This document shows, in pieces, positions 25,425-34,964 of a stretch of 64,000 nt of DNA (position 1 is the first letter of the stretch; every line of letters starts with the position of its first letter). Origin of the DNA: Thalassospira sp. MCCC 1A01148 (GTDB lineage: Bacteria; Pseudomonadota; Alphaproteobacteria; Rhodospirillales; Thalassospiraceae); contig NZ_LPVZ01000001.1 in the NCBI RefSeq assembly GCF_001613795.1, positions 85,911-149,910 of the forward strand, read 5' to 3'. Position numbers and translations under genes: made by a program. The notes beneath the pieces are model-generated. The model did not search any database and was not told where the DNA came from. It worked only from the letters and a program-made list of their open reading frames with translations.

Positions 25425-25663
25425 GATTGTCTCCTGCTTTGGTTTGAGGTTTGCTCGATCAAGGGATGTTGTGCCCTTTGTATGATTCAACGAAACAGCC
25501 GCATTCTTGTTCCAGCTTGTTTGGCCCGGCGGGACACAGCATTGCCAGTGGTGTGCTTGCCTTATGGGGCCTGTGGGGGTATAGCCCCTACAGTTTCTGT
25601 TCATGGAGTTGTTTTCGCACCGGCCCGTATCGGCGGGCTGTGTTGTGCGGTACGGAGGAAGAT

Positions 25664-26281
25664 ATGCGCGGCTATTTCGGGATTGGAATTGAAGGGGCAA
25701 GCAAGCCTTTGAATGTGGGCACCCTGTTTCGTTCCGCCCACGCCTTTGGCGCAAGCTTTGCGTTTACGGTGGATGCAGCGTTTCGACAGGAACGCTCCAA
25801 CATTACCGACACGTCAAAGTCGGGCGAACAGATGCCCTATTACCATTTCCCGGATCACGACAACATGTTGCTGCCATCGGGGTGCCGCTTGGTTGGCATT
25901 GAACTGACCCCCGATGCGATTGAGCTGCCAAGCTTCAAGCATCCGTCGCAGGCCGCCTATATTCTTGGCCCGGAACGCGGAAACCTGTCTGATGAAATGC
26001 AGGAAAAATGCGATTTCATCATCAAGATCCCGATGAGCTTCTGTGTCAATGTGGCGATTGCCGCCAATATCGTGATGTATGACCGCCTGATCAATCTCGG
26101 CCGGTTTGCGCCGCGCCCGGTGCGCGCTGGTGGCCCGACCGAACCAAAGCCCGAAGGACAGTATGGCGGCTGGATTTCTCGGACCCGTGAAAAGCGCAAG
26201 GGTGATCCGGAAAAGTTCCGCCAGGCCCCGCCGCCGGATTATTCGGTGATTGACGGTTCGCTTGATGACGACGACGCCTAG
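25664..26281 (+). CDS. SpoU-type RNA 2'-O-methyltransferase family protein
   Basis: The ATG at 25664, preceded by GGAGGAAG, gives 205 residues. SPOUT motifs are visible: NVGTLFRSAHAFGA (about 17-30), AYILGPERGNLS (about 96-107) and IKIPMSFCVNVAIAANIVMYDR (about 119-140). The usual NVS in motif 3 is NVA here. The C-terminus after about 145 is low-complexity with GGWISRTREKRKGDPEKF. It should methylate a ribose in tRNA or rRNA; the substrate is unknown. Confidence 0.87.
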   Translation: MRGYFGIGIEGASKPLNVGTLFRSAHAFGASFAFTVDAAFRQERSNITDTSKSGEQMPYYHFPDHDNMLLPSGCRLVGIELTPDAIELPSFKHPSQAAYILGPERGNLSDEMQEKCDFIIKIPMSFCVNVAIAANIVMYDRLINLGRFAPRPVRAGGPTEPKPEGQYGGWISRTREKRKGDPEKFRQAPPPDYSVIDGSLDDDDA

Positions 26282-26291
26282 AGCGCATCTA

Positions 26292-27218
26292 TCAGGAGTT
26301 TGGCAGGTGGTTGGCCTGTTCGAGCTGTTGGTGGGCATAGCGGGCAGGCGGTTGCCCTACCTTGCGCGAAAAGGCCACGCTAAACGCGCTGGTTGATCCA
26401 TACCCGACTTTTTCGGCAATTTCCGCAAGGTTGTATTCGCGCTGTCGCAGCATGGATTTGGCAAGTGATATCCGCCAGTTCAAAATATATTCCATGGGTG
26501 CCAGACCCAGCTTGCGATTGAATTTTGTAAAGAAGGCGGAACGCGACATTCCTGCTGCCCGCGCAAGATCAGCAACCGTCCAGACGGTTTGTGGTGCTGC
26601 GTGGATTTGACGCAGGGCGCGGGCGATTTTCGGGTCTGAAAGCCCTTTTACCAGCCCTTTGCTGTCACTGGTTTCACCGGCCGAACGCAAAGTTTCAATC
26701 AGCAATACCTGTAGCAGATGATCAAGAACAACATCGCGTGCCGGGCGCGCAGCCAGTGCTTCTTCGCGCACCAGTTTGGCAATGTTTTCAAGGCGTCGTT
26801 CTTTGCGCACGACAAAAAAGTCCGGCAACAAGGAAACCAGTAATTCAGCATCCGGTGCACCAAACTGGCAGTAACCGATCAGGAGCCGGACGTCTGGTGC
26901 GCAATCGGTTTGTCCCAGCCGAACAGTTGCGTTTGCTTGAACAACCGGTTCGGTCTCCAGGCCGACGGGGGCGTGTGGATTGTTGCTCGACATTGCAAAA
27001 TTGTAGGCTGCCGGAACAAGCACAAAATCCCCGTCCTCAAGATTAATCGGGTCATGCCCGTCGACATCGAGAAAACAGCTTCCGGCAAGGACCAAGCAGT
27101 AAAAGGCGTTGCCAACTTCGCTGCGTTGGACGCGCCACGCACCGGATGCATCGACCTGCTTCGAATGGCGGGCACTTGGTTGAAGCAGTGCGATCATTTC
27201 GGCAAGGGGATCGGGCAA
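26292..27218 (-). CDS. AraC-family regulator
   Basis: A 308-residue regulator with an N-terminal cupin-like sensor domain (about 10-190; VNEDGDFVLVPAAYNFAMSS-type region) and a C-terminal double HTH (about 210-300: WTVADLARAAGMSRSAFFTKFNRKLG, then YNLAEIAEKVGYGSTSAFSVAF). Its start is probably TTG at 27218 with GAGAG upstream; ATG at 27197 is possible. It is divergent from an SDR gene, which it probably activates. Confidence 0.9.
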   Translation of the reverse strand: MPDPLAEMIALLQPSARHSKQVDASGAWRVQRSEVGNAFYCLVLAGSCFLDVDGHDPINLEDGDFVLVPAAYNFAMSSNNPHAPVGLETEPVVQANATVRLGQTDCAPDVRLLIGYCQFGAPDAELLVSLLPDFFVVRKERRLENIAKLVREEALAARPARDVVLDHLLQVLLIETLRSAGETSDSKGLVKGLSDPKIARALRQIHAAPQTVWTVADLARAAGMSRSAFFTKFNRKLGLAPMEYILNWRISLAKSMLRQREYNLAEIAEKVGYGSTSAFSVAFSRKVGQPPARYAHQQLEQANHLPNS

Positions 27219-27318
27219 TCTGTACTCTCACTAAATAAACATGGACTTCCTGTTATAGTACGTACAGTTTCTGACGTCTAGGATGTGCCCATTCCAATTG
27301 CGAAAATGAGGCACCGAT

Positions 27319-28068
27319 ATGAATAGCGTAATGATCACCGGATGTTCTTCAGGGTTCGGCCATGCGATTGCGTGCGCCTTTCTGGACCGTGGCTGGCGGG
27401 TGGTTGCAACCATGCGCACCCCGCGCGCCGACCTTTTTCCGGCATCGGAGAACCTTCTTGTTTTACCCTTTGATGTGACTGACGAGGACAGCATCGGACG
27501 TGCGGTCGCAGCGGCCGGACAGATTGATGTGCTGGTCAATAATGCCGGGATTGGGTGGCTGAATGCGTTGGAAGGGACGTCAGATGACGTCATCCGCACG
27601 ATTTTTGAAACCAACACATTTGGGACAATGGCAATGACCCGCGAGGTGCTGGCGCAATTTCGCGCGCAAGGATCGGGCGTGGTTATCAATGTGTCGTCGT
27701 CAACAGCTTTGGCGCCGATGGATCTGCTGTCGGTCTATGGCGCGAGCAAGGCGGCGGTAAACCATTTCACCGAAACACTGGCGCTTGAGCTGCCGCCGTT
27801 TGGCATTCGGGCGCGGTTGGTCGTCCCGGGGCATGCGCCAGAAACACCGTTCGGGACCACGGCTAAACTGCGCATCAAAGATGCCGGTGGTTTCCCCGAA
27901 GCATATCAGGATCATGTTACCAAGGTTTTTGCCAAGCTTGAGCAATCATCAGACGGTTTGATGACCACAGTCGAAGACGTAGTGGATGCTGTCTGGCAGG
28001 CGGCAACCGACCCGGACAGTCCCATTCGGATACTTGCAGGTGCCGATACCAAGGCGATCGTTGGCTGA
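27319..28068 (+). CDS. Short-chain dehydrogenase/reductase
   Basis: A 249-residue SDR: cofactor loop TGCSSGFGHAIA (about 6-17), NNAGIGW (about 74-80), catalytic Ser in VSSSTALAP and the YGASK motif with Tyr and Lys near residues 140-144. An NAD(P)-dependent oxidoreductase of unknown substrate. It is divergent from an AraC regulator across a 100-base spacer and ends at a bidirectional terminator. Confidence 0.92.
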   Translation: MNSVMITGCSSGFGHAIACAFLDRGWRVVATMRTPRADLFPASENLLVLPFDVTDEDSIGRAVAAAGQIDVLVNNAGIGWLNALEGTSDDVIRTIFETNTFGTMAMTREVLAQFRAQGSGVVINVSSSTALAPMDLLSVYGASKAAVNHFTETLALELPPFGIRARLVVPGHAPETPFGTTAKLRIKDAGGFPEAYQDHVTKVFAKLEQSSDGLMTTVEDVVDAVWQAATDPDSPIRILAGADTKAIVG

Positions 28069-28095
28069 GATTGTCCGGCAGCCCCAAAAAGAAAA

Positions 28096-28128
28096 GCAAC
28101 GGCCGCGAGGGAGGAGCGCGGCCGTTGC
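28096..28128. terminator. Bidirectional terminator between SDR and trpE(G)
   Basis: Perfect 12-bp arms GCAACGGCCGCG and CGCGGCCGTTGC (28096-28107 with 28117-28128) with a 9-base loop. The minus strand continues with a T-rich run and the plus strand with TGTGTTTG. It can end both convergent genes. Confidence 0.85.
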
Positions 28129-28208
28129 TGTGTTTGATCTGCGGGTTTGCGGTGCCTTTACAGGGGGGGGCTTGGCACGCCACGCAGATCAGGGTGTCGT
28201 GATGGGTG

Positions 28209-30473
28209 TCAGGCGGCCTTGTGATCGGTCGCTGTATCTTCCTTGTTTGTCGTGTCGTCCTGTTCGGGTTCTTCGATCTCGTCATCAGGGCGCTGGCCAT
28301 GCGGGTTGCGCAAAAGGTTTGCGATCATGCGCATGCCGACATCGCCCTGAAGGGTGAGCAGGCTTTCAGGGTGGAACTGAACGGCACTGATCGGCAGGCT
28401 TTTGTGGCGGATTCCCATGATGACGCCATCGTCACTGCGCGCGGTGACTTCGATATCCGCTGGCATTTCAGCCGCCTTGGCAAACAGGGAATGGTAGCGC
28501 CCGACAACGATGTCTTCGGGCAGTCCATCAAACAGCGGATCGGTTGTATCGAGTTTCACCTTTGACGGTTTGCCATGCATCGGTGTGACAAGTTGCCCCA
28601 GTGATCCGCCAAAGAATTCGACAATTCCCTGTAATCCAAGGCAAACCCCGAACACCGGCAGCCCGGCAGCAAGAGCGCGTTCGATACTATCACGCAGGTG
28701 ATAGTCTTCCGGGCGCCCGGGACCCGGCGACAGGAACACCAGATCAGGTTTGAAATCCTCGAACGCCTGATCGGGGAAGCCCGGACGAAGTGTGAGGGTT
28801 TCTGCCCCCGTGGCGCGGATGTAACTGGCAAGGTTCTGCACAAAGCTGTCTTCGTGATCGATCAGCAGCACGCGTTTGCCAACGCCAGATACCGTCGGAT
28901 CAAGGGGAAGCTCATCCTTGGCATCGCGGGTGACGGCATCAATCATTGCCGATGCCTTCAGCACGGTTTCGGCTTCTTCGGCGTCCGGTTCGCTATCAAA
29001 CAGAAGCGTCGCGCCAGCCCGGACTTCGGCGACACCCTGTTTAAGGCGGACAGTACGCAGCGTCAGGCCAGTGTTCAGATCGCCATTGCACAAAACCGCC
29101 CCAATCGCCCCGCCATACCAGGCGCGGGAACTGCGTTCGACGGTTTCGATATGTTTCATCGCGGCGCGTTTGGGCGCGCCGGTCACGGTCACGGCCCAGC
29201 AATGGGTCAGGAAGGCATCGAGCGCATCAAACCCGTCACGCAGGCGGCCTTCGACGTGATCGACCGTGTGGATCAGGCGCGAATACATTTCGATCTGACG
29301 CCGACCCAGAATGCGGATGCTGCCCGGTTTGCAGACGCGCGCCTTGTCGTTGCGGTCGACATCGGTGCACATGGTGAGTTCCGATTCTTCCTTGGCGGAG
29401 TTCAAAAGAGTTCGGATGTTTTCGGCATCCTCAATCGCGTCGCGGCCACGCGCGATGGTGCCGGAAATCGGGCAGGTTTCGATACGCTGTCCCTTGACCC
29501 GGACATACATTTCCGGCGATGCGCCAATCAGATGTTCACCGTCCCCGAGATTGATCAGGAAGCCATAGGGCGCAGGGTTGCGACGTTTGAGGCGCCGGAA
29601 GATTTCCGATGGCCTGGTATCGCACGGGGTGCGGAAAACGCGGCTTGGCACGACTTCGAACAATTCCCCACGGGCAAAGCGTTGCTTGGCGTCGTCAACA
29701 ATGGCGGCATATTCGCCTTGTTTCATATCGTTTTCGATGGTGGCGTTGTTGCCACGTGATGGCGGGTGGGGTTGGGAAATGCGCTCAAGACCCGCAGTGC
29801 TGCGGCCATCGGGTGCGATAAATTCATAATCAAAGCGGGTCGCCACGTGCGAGGCATGGTCGACTGTCACCAGTTGATCGGGCAGGAACAGGTGGATGTC
29901 CTTATGATCGGCCGGGCGGTCCTGAGCCAGATTGATCTGTTCGAAATGAAGCGCGATGTCATAGCCAAACGCCCCATAAAGCCCAAGCCGTTCATCGCCC
30001 TTGTGCCCGAACAGATCGCGCAGTGCGCGAACAACGGAAAACAGGCTGGGTTGCTGGCTGCGTTCTTCTTCGGGGAACCAGGCGGCGGGTTTTTTGACCA
30101 CGCCATAAAGCCCGTCTTCGCCGTTGGTCAGGCTTTCGACATGGGGATGGTTTTCAAGCGCCGCTGAAATGGTATCCAGCAATACCTGCCCGCGATCATT
30201 CAGTGCATGCACCGCAAAGCCGCGTTCACGCCCGACAATTTCAAGCGGCGGGGCATCAAAACCCATATCCCAGCGTGAATAGCGCCCCGGAAACTCATAG
30301 CTTGAAGACAGCAACACACCCTTGGTGCCATCAAGGGCATCAATCAGGCCCTCGGTTGCGTTTTCGTATGGCATTTCGGTCATGCGGCGAATGACCGAAA
30401 CACCGCCATCGGTGGTATAGCGATATTCGCTGCTGTCAGCGGAAATGCCGGTTTGGCTTGTCGGGGTCGTCAC
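28209..30473 (-). CDS. trpE(G): Anthranilate synthase, fused TrpE-TrpG
   Basis: A 754-residue fusion. The chorismate-binding TrpE part occupies about residues 1-520 (motifs LIGASPEMYVRVKGQRIETCPISGT and GAVLCNGDLNTGLTLRTVRL). The TrpG glutaminase starts near 545 (VLLIDHEDSFVQNLASYIR), with nucleophile Cys in FGVCLGLQG near 609 and His/Glu in VQFHPES near 702. It makes anthranilate from chorismate and glutamine. The start is GTG at 30473 with AGGAG nine bases upstream. Such fusions are known in rhizobia and Azospirillum. Expression is attenuated by the leader upstream. The acidic C-terminal tail is rich in Asp/Glu. Confidence 0.95.
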   Translation of the reverse strand: MTTPTSQTGISADSSEYRYTTDGGVSVIRRMTEMPYENATEGLIDALDGTKGVLLSSSYEFPGRYSRWDMGFDAPPLEIVGRERGFAVHALNDRGQVLLDTISAALENHPHVESLTNGEDGLYGVVKKPAAWFPEEERSQQPSLFSVVRALRDLFGHKGDERLGLYGAFGYDIALHFEQINLAQDRPADHKDIHLFLPDQLVTVDHASHVATRFDYEFIAPDGRSTAGLERISQPHPPSRGNNATIENDMKQGEYAAIVDDAKQRFARGELFEVVPSRVFRTPCDTRPSEIFRRLKRRNPAPYGFLINLGDGEHLIGASPEMYVRVKGQRIETCPISGTIARGRDAIEDAENIRTLLNSAKEESELTMCTDVDRNDKARVCKPGSIRILGRRQIEMYSRLIHTVDHVEGRLRDGFDALDAFLTHCWAVTVTGAPKRAAMKHIETVERSSRAWYGGAIGAVLCNGDLNTGLTLRTVRLKQGVAEVRAGATLLFDSEPDAEEAETVLKASAMIDAVTRDAKDELPLDPTVSGVGKRVLLIDHEDSFVQNLASYIRATGAETLTLRPGFPDQAFEDFKPDLVFLSPGPGRPEDYHLRDSIERALAAGLPVFGVCLGLQGIVEFFGGSLGQLVTPMHGKPSKVKLDTTDPLFDGLPEDIVVGRYHSLFAKAAEMPADIEVTARSDDGVIMGIRHKSLPISAVQFHPESLLTLQGDVGMRMIANLLRNPHGQRPDDEIEEPEQDDTTNKEDTATDHKAA

Positions 30474-30544
30474 GTCTTTTTACTCCTGTGTGGGCCTTTC
30501 GCCGCAGGAGCAATGTGATCTAAAGACAGGGAAGAAGAAGTCTG

Positions 30545-30577
30545 AAAACACAAAGCCGCCTGCAAGAATGAGGCGGC
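30545..30577 (-). terminator. trp attenuator terminator hairpin
   Basis: On the minus strand GCCGCCT (30571-30577) pairs with AGGCGGC (30555-30561) around a 9-base loop, followed by TTTGTGTTTT. A competing upstream copy GGGCGGCC (30600-30607) can pair with the same GGCCGCC strand, giving the antiterminator. It lies 34 bases after the leader peptide stop. Confidence 0.85.
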
Positions 30578-30610
30578 CGGTATGTTCAGGGCATGATTTT
30601 GGCCGCCCGC

Positions 30611-30670
30611 TTAAGCGAGCCACCACCAATGATTTGCAATGCGGGTCGGGTTCATGCCGTGTGTTTTCAT
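30611..30670 (-). CDS. trpL: trp operon leader peptide, MKTHGMNPTRIANHWWWLA
   Basis: A 19-codon frame, too short for normal gene finding, has three consecutive Trp codons (30620-30628) just ahead of its stop. It lies between the K+ channel gene and trpE(G), immediately before an attenuator hairpin. Ribosome stalling at the Trp codons would favour the antiterminator and expression of anthranilate synthase. There is no good ribosome site, and the likely transcription start is at the ATG itself (see promoter), so it is probably translated from a leaderless mRNA. Confidence 0.9.
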   Translation of the reverse strand: MKTHGMNPTRIANHWWWLA

Positions 30671-30676
30671 AGCTCA

Positions 30677-30705
30677 ACCATGTGCCCAAAAAAACCGGGC
30701 GTCAA
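30677..30705 (-). promoter_or_regulatory. Candidate trp promoter giving a leaderless transcript
   Basis: TTGACG at 30700-30705 and CATGGT at 30677-30682 are separated by 17 bases on the minus strand. The expected start, seven bases past the second hexamer, is 30670, exactly the leader ATG. The first hexamer contains the stop codon of the K+ channel gene. The second hexamer keeps only the key A and T positions. Confidence 0.6.
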
Positions 30706-31694
30706 GACTTTTGCGTCGGTGGGGGTGTTTCGGCGTCGTGCAGCTCAAGATGCAGTGGCTGATGGCAATGCGGACAGGTCAGGATTTCGTCGCTTTCATT
30801 GTGATGCACATCGCGGATGTCCTCGATAATTGATTGGGCCTGTTCTTCGCTGATGCCAAGCTCTTCCTGATGGGAACGCAGCTTGTGTCGGACCCGCTCA
30901 GTCAGGCGTTTGCCCAGCAACTGGCGGGTGGCCTTGTGGCGATATTCGTTTTCGCGGCGGCGCAGTTCGGCGTTGAAGGCCGATGCCAGAATACCGGCTG
31001 GCACGGCAACAATCCCGATACCGGTCAATGAGATGATGCTGGCCAGAAATTTGCCAAATGGCGTGACGGGAACAACATCGCCATAGCCAACCGTGGCAAG
31101 GGTGATGACGCTCCAATAGAGTGCATCAAGAAGATTGCCGAATTTTTCTGGCTGGGCCTGGTGTTCGGCGAGGTAAATCGCCCCGGCACTAAAGACCAGC
31201 ATGCAGGCAAGGGCGGCACTGGCGGCACCGAAGATGCCCATTTGCTGGCGAAACACCAGCATCATCAGCTCCAGCCCGGTTGAATAGCGGGTGAACTTCA
31301 AAAGACGCAGCAACCGGACGATGCGGATAAAGCGCAAATCAATGCTGGTAAAGAACCACAGGAAGATCGGCAGGATTGCCAGAAGATCAATCAGTGCCAT
31401 CGGGGTCAGCATATAGCGCAGACGTGCAAAGCGGCCACTAAAGCGCGGATTGTCGGGGGCGGACCAGACACGCAAGCCATATTCGAGTGCGAAAATCAGG
31501 GTGCAGACGATCTCGATTGTGGCAAACAGAATGAAATAGCGTTCGGCAAAGGCGTGGACCGAATCAAAGATGACTGAAACGACATTGATGATGATCGCAC
31601 TGGCCAAAACCAGATGCACAAACAGGGAAAATCGTGATTCCCGGTCCACACCATGCAGAAGTTTCTGGGTTCTTGATCGAAGGGTCGGTTTCAT
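30702..31694 (-). CDS. Voltage-gated K+ channel family protein
   Basis: About 330 residues: six transmembrane segments, including an Arg-rich S4-like segment (LRFIRIVRLLRLLKF), a pore helix and the selectivity filter TVGYGD (about 203). A cytoplasmic C-terminal domain ends in CPHCHQPLHLELH, a CxxC pair with His residues that could bind metal. It is an inner-membrane potassium channel of the Kv-like 6TM type. A GTG at 31727 is an alternative start; neither has a clear ribosome site. Its 3' end carries the trp promoter. Confidence 0.88.
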   Translation of the reverse strand: MKPTLRSRTQKLLHGVDRESRFSLFVHLVLASAIIINVVSVIFDSVHAFAERYFILFATIEIVCTLIFALEYGLRVWSAPDNPRFSGRFARLRYMLTPMALIDLLAILPIFLWFFTSIDLRFIRIVRLLRLLKFTRYSTGLELMMLVFRQQMGIFGAASAALACMLVFSAGAIYLAEHQAQPEKFGNLLDALYWSVITLATVGYGDVVPVTPFGKFLASIISLTGIGIVAVPAGILASAFNAELRRRENEYRHKATRQLLGKRLTERVRHKLRSHQEELGISEEQAQSIIEDIRDVHHNESDEILTCPHCHQPLHLELHDAETPPPTQKS

Positions 31695-31789
31695 GGCGCG
31701 CGTACTTTGTCCGGGCAGTGGTTGCACTTTTGCCCGCCAAGTTTTGCGCCAATCATTTCAGAAAAGGTTAAACCACCTGATCAGGATGT

Positions 31790-32434
31790 TCAGTAACCCT
31801 TTGCCGCCTGGATGAAGGCGGAGATCTTGCGCGGGTCCTTGACGCCCTTGGTGCGTTCCACACCCGATGACACGTCCACCCATGGTGCGCCGGAAATCTT
31901 GACGGCTTCGGCGACATTGCTGGGATCAAGGCCACCGGCCAGCATCCAGTTGCTTTGGAAATTCTGCCCCGTCAGAAGCGTCCAGTCGAATGAAACCGCA
32001 TTGCCGCCCGGAAGAACGCTGTCCTTGGGGGGCTTGGCATCAAACAACAGAAAATCGGCAACACCGTCATAGGTCTTCTTGGCGTTTTCGATGTCATCGG
32101 CCGTGCTGACCGAAATGGCTTTCATGACCTTAAGGCCAAAGCGTTCCTTGACCTCGGCCACGCGTTCGGGGCTTTCCTTGCCGTGAAGCTGAATGACATC
32201 AAGGTTGCCGGCCGTGATTGCGTTTTCAAGCGCCTCATCACCGGCTTCAACAAACAGGCCGACCTTGTAAATGCTGTTGGGGACGCGTTCGGTGAGCGTC
32301 TTGGCCCCTTTAAGCGATATATGACGCGGGCTTGGCGGGAAGAAGACATATCCAAGGGCATCTGCCCCGGCACTCATGGCGGCAATCGCGGCATCTTCGC
32401 TGTTAATTCCACAGATTTTGACCATGCAGCTCAT
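31790..32434 (-). CDS. trpF: Phosphoribosylanthranilate isomerase
   Basis: A 214-residue TIM-barrel enzyme. VKICGINSEDAA at the N-terminus carries the catalytic Cys, and DLDVIQLHGKES, LLFDA and MLAGGLDPSNVAEAV are the remaining conserved barrel strands. It isomerises N-(5-phosphoribosyl)anthranilate in tryptophan synthesis. AGGAT five bases upstream supports the ATG at 32434. It is not joined to trpE(G): a channel gene lies between them. It is divergent from ubiE. Confidence 0.96.
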   Translation of the reverse strand: MSCMVKICGINSEDAAIAAMSAGADALGYVFFPPSPRHISLKGAKTLTERVPNSIYKVGLFVEAGDEALENAITAGNLDVIQLHGKESPERVAEVKERFGLKVMKAISVSTADDIENAKKTYDGVADFLLFDAKPPKDSVLPGGNAVSFDWTLLTGQNFQSNWMLAGGLDPSNVAEAVKISGAPWVDVSSGVERTKGVKDPRKISAFIQAAKGY

Positions 32435-32590
32435 CGGGCTATCCTGTCCTTGTCTTCACTCTAATCTTCTTGGCAAACGCTTGGTGCGTCTGATTGACTT
32501 ACCAGAAATGACCACGATCCAACAGGATATTTGCGTATTGGCGTGGCTTTCCACTGGCAGGATAATCATTGCTGCGCTATTTTCCCGCCC

Positions 32591-33364
32591 ATGAGTAAGA
32601 ACACAGACCCTGCCGCGGGCGAAACCGGCGAAAACACAACCCACTTTGGTTTTCGTGATGTTCCCGAAAGCCAGAAGGCATCCATGGTGCGTGAGGTGTT
32701 CGACACTGTCGCGTCCAAGTATGATTTGATGAACGATCTGATGAGCGGTGGGGTGCATCGCTTGTGGAAGGACAGCTTCATCAACGAGCTCAAGCCGCGT
32801 CCGGGAATGAAGCTTCTCGACGTTGCCGGGGGCACCGGGGATATTGCGTTTCGCTTTCTGAAAAATGGCGGTGGTTCTGTCACGGTTTGTGACATCAACT
32901 ATGAGATGCTCCATGTCGGGCGCGACCGCGCGGTTGATCACGGGCTTCTTAAAAACATCAACTGGACCGTCGGTGATGCGCAGAAATTGCCGCTGCCCGA
33001 TCAGTCGGTTGATGCCTATACCATTGCCTTTGGCATTCGCAATGTGACGCGCATCGACGAAGCGCTTTCGGAAGCCTACCGCGTGCTGCGTCCGGGCGGA
33101 AAATTCCAGTGCCTTGAGTTTTCCAAGGTCATCGTGCCGGGCTTTGACAAGCTTTACGATACCTATTCGTTCAAGCTGTTGCCGGAAATCGGCCGTTTTA
33201 TTGCGGGCAATCGCGAGGCCTATCAGTATCTGGCGGAAAGCATTCGCAAGTTCCCGGATCAGGAAACTTTTGCATCGATGATCCGCGCTGCCGGGTTTGA
33301 GCGGGTGAAATATCGTAACCTGTCTGGCGGAATTGCGGCCATACATTCCGGTTGGCGGATTTGA
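32591..33364 (+). CDS. ubiE: Ubiquinone/menaquinone methyltransferase UbiE
   Basis: A 257-residue class I methyltransferase. The UbiE signature regions are present: [43 protein letters not shown], the SAM loop [14 protein letters not shown] and [29 protein letters not shown]. It C-methylates the quinone ring. The start at 32591 fits the family; the ribosome site is weak. Followed after 13 bases by ubiB, as in many proteobacteria. Confidence 0.96.
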   Translation: MSKNTDPAAGETGENTTHFGFRDVPESQKASMVREVFDTVASKYDLMNDLMSGGVHRLWKDSFINELKPRPGMKLLDVAGGTGDIAFRFLKNGGGSVTVCDINYEMLHVGRDRAVDHGLLKNINWTVGDAQKLPLPDQSVDAYTIAFGIRNVTRIDEALSEAYRVLRPGGKFQCLEFSKVIVPGFDKLYDTYSFKLLPEIGRFIAGNREAYQYLAESIRKFPDQETFASMIRAAGFERVKYRNLSGGIAAIHSGWRI

Positions 33365-33377
33365 GGGCGTTTGACGC

Positions 33378-34940
33378 ATGATCCGTTTTGTTCGTAACAG
33401 TTTCCGCCTGCTTGCCATGGCGCGCACTTTGGCGCGCTATGATGCGCTGTTCCCGCTGGCCCTTGTGCCGGGCGGCAAGCTTGTGGCTTTTCTGGCCCGC
33501 CTGACAGCACCGTTTTCGCGCCGCTCCGACCTGCCGCCGGGCAAACGACTGGCGCGTGCGCTTGAGGAACTCGGCCCGGCCTTTATCAAGCTTGGCCAGA
33601 CCCTTGCGACCCGGTCCGATTTGATCGGGGACGATGTGGCGGCAGATCTGTCATCCCTTCAGGATCGACTGCCACCATTTTCGGCGAAGATTGCCAAGCG
33701 CATCATCACCGAACAGCTTGATGAGCCGTTTGACGTGCTGTTTGCCGAATTTGATGAACAGCCGGTTGCCGCAGCATCCATCGCACAGGTGCATTTCGCG
33801 ACCACGACCGACGGACGGGAAGTCGCCGTCAAGGTCCTGCGCCCGGATATCAAGGTGCGTTTTGCCCGCGATATGGACCTGTTTTACTGGGTTGCGGAAA
33901 TTGTCGAGCTGACCCAGCCGCGCCTGCGTCGTCTTAAACCGATTGAAACGGTCAAGGCACTTGAAGACAGCGTGCATCTTGAAATGGATTTGCGGTTTGA
34001 GGCGGCGGCAGCATCGGAATTCCGTGACAATTTCGAAGATGACCCGTCCTATTACATTCCCCAGATTGACTGGGAACGCACCGCCGAACACGTGATGACC
34101 ATGGAACGGGTCAAGGGTGTGCGGATTGATAATGTCGAGGCGCTTGACCGCATGGGCATTGATCGGTCCGACTTGCTTGCCAAGGCGGCCGGGGCATTTT
34201 TCCAGCAGGTCTTCCGTGACGGATTTTTCCACGCGGACATGCATCCGGGCAACCTGTTTGTTGATGAAAACGGTCGGGTCAGCCTGGTTGATTTCGGCAT
34301 TATGGGCCGGGTGGACAAACAGACCCGCCTTTATCTGGCCGAGATGCTTCTGGGCTTTTTGACCCGCGATTATCACCGCGTGGCCGAGGTTCATTTCGAA
34401 GCGGGTTACGTGCCGCGCAATCAGTCGCTTGAACATTTTCAGCAGGCTTGTCGTTCGATTGGCGAGCCGATCCTGGGCAAGGAACTGGCCGATATTTCGG
34501 TCGGGCGCTTGTTGGGGCAGCTTTTCCAGATTACCGAACAGTTCGGTATGGAAACCCAGCCACAGCTTCTGATGTTGCAGAAAACCATGATCGTCGCCGA
34601 GGGACTTTCACGCATTCTGAGCCCGAATGAGAACATGTGGGAGCTTTCGCGTCCGTTGATTGAAGACTGGATGCGCGAAAACCTTGGTCCGGAAGCCAAG
34701 GTCAAGGAAGCGACCCTTCAGGCGGGAACGATGCTGCGCCGTCTGCCCCGTGTGCTTGAAGCCGCCGAACAGGCGTCCGCCGTCTTCACCGAACAGGGGC
34801 TTCGTCTCCATCCTGATACGGTTGCAGCGATGCGCGGTAAATCAGGCAATGGTCAGCGCAAATCTGGTGGTGTTTCACGCCAGACATTGGTTCTGTGGGT
34901 GGCGATTGCGGCACTGGCTGTTGCTGTTTATCTGAAATAA
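33378..34940 (+). CDS. ubiB: Ubiquinone biosynthesis kinase-like protein UbiB
   Basis: A 520-residue atypical kinase (ABC1/ADCK). Visible are the KxGQ-type motif FIKLGQTLATRSDLI (about 74-88), the Ala-rich loop PVAAASIAQVHFA, the VAVKVLRP lysine strand, the catalytic region DGFFHADMHPGNLF and VDFGIMGR. One C-terminal membrane helix (about 500-519) anchors it. It supports coenzyme Q synthesis. Starts 13 bases after ubiE, probably one operon. Confidence 0.96.
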   Translation: MIRFVRNSFRLLAMARTLARYDALFPLALVPGGKLVAFLARLTAPFSRRSDLPPGKRLARALEELGPAFIKLGQTLATRSDLIGDDVAADLSSLQDRLPPFSAKIAKRIITEQLDEPFDVLFAEFDEQPVAAASIAQVHFATTTDGREVAVKVLRPDIKVRFARDMDLFYWVAEIVELTQPRLRRLKPIETVKALEDSVHLEMDLRFEAAAASEFRDNFEDDPSYYIPQIDWERTAEHVMTMERVKGVRIDNVEALDRMGIDRSDLLAKAAGAFFQQVFRDGFFHADMHPGNLFVDENGRVSLVDFGIMGRVDKQTRLYLAEMLLGFLTRDYHRVAEVHFEAGYVPRNQSLEHFQQACRSIGEPILGKELADISVGRLLGQLFQITEQFGMETQPQLLMLQKTMIVAEGLSRILSPNENMWELSRPLIEDWMRENLGPEAKVKEATLQAGTMLRRLPRVLEAAEQASAVFTEQGLRLHPDTVAAMRGKSGNGQRKSGGVSRQTLVLWVAIAALAVAVYLK

Positions 34941-34964
34941 CCAACGCGCCCGGATGGGAGCCCC

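Noticed and set aside
28698..29759. A 353-codon open frame on the + strand inside trpE(G)
   Set aside because: It is antisense to the TrpE domain and has no ribosome site or recognisable domain.
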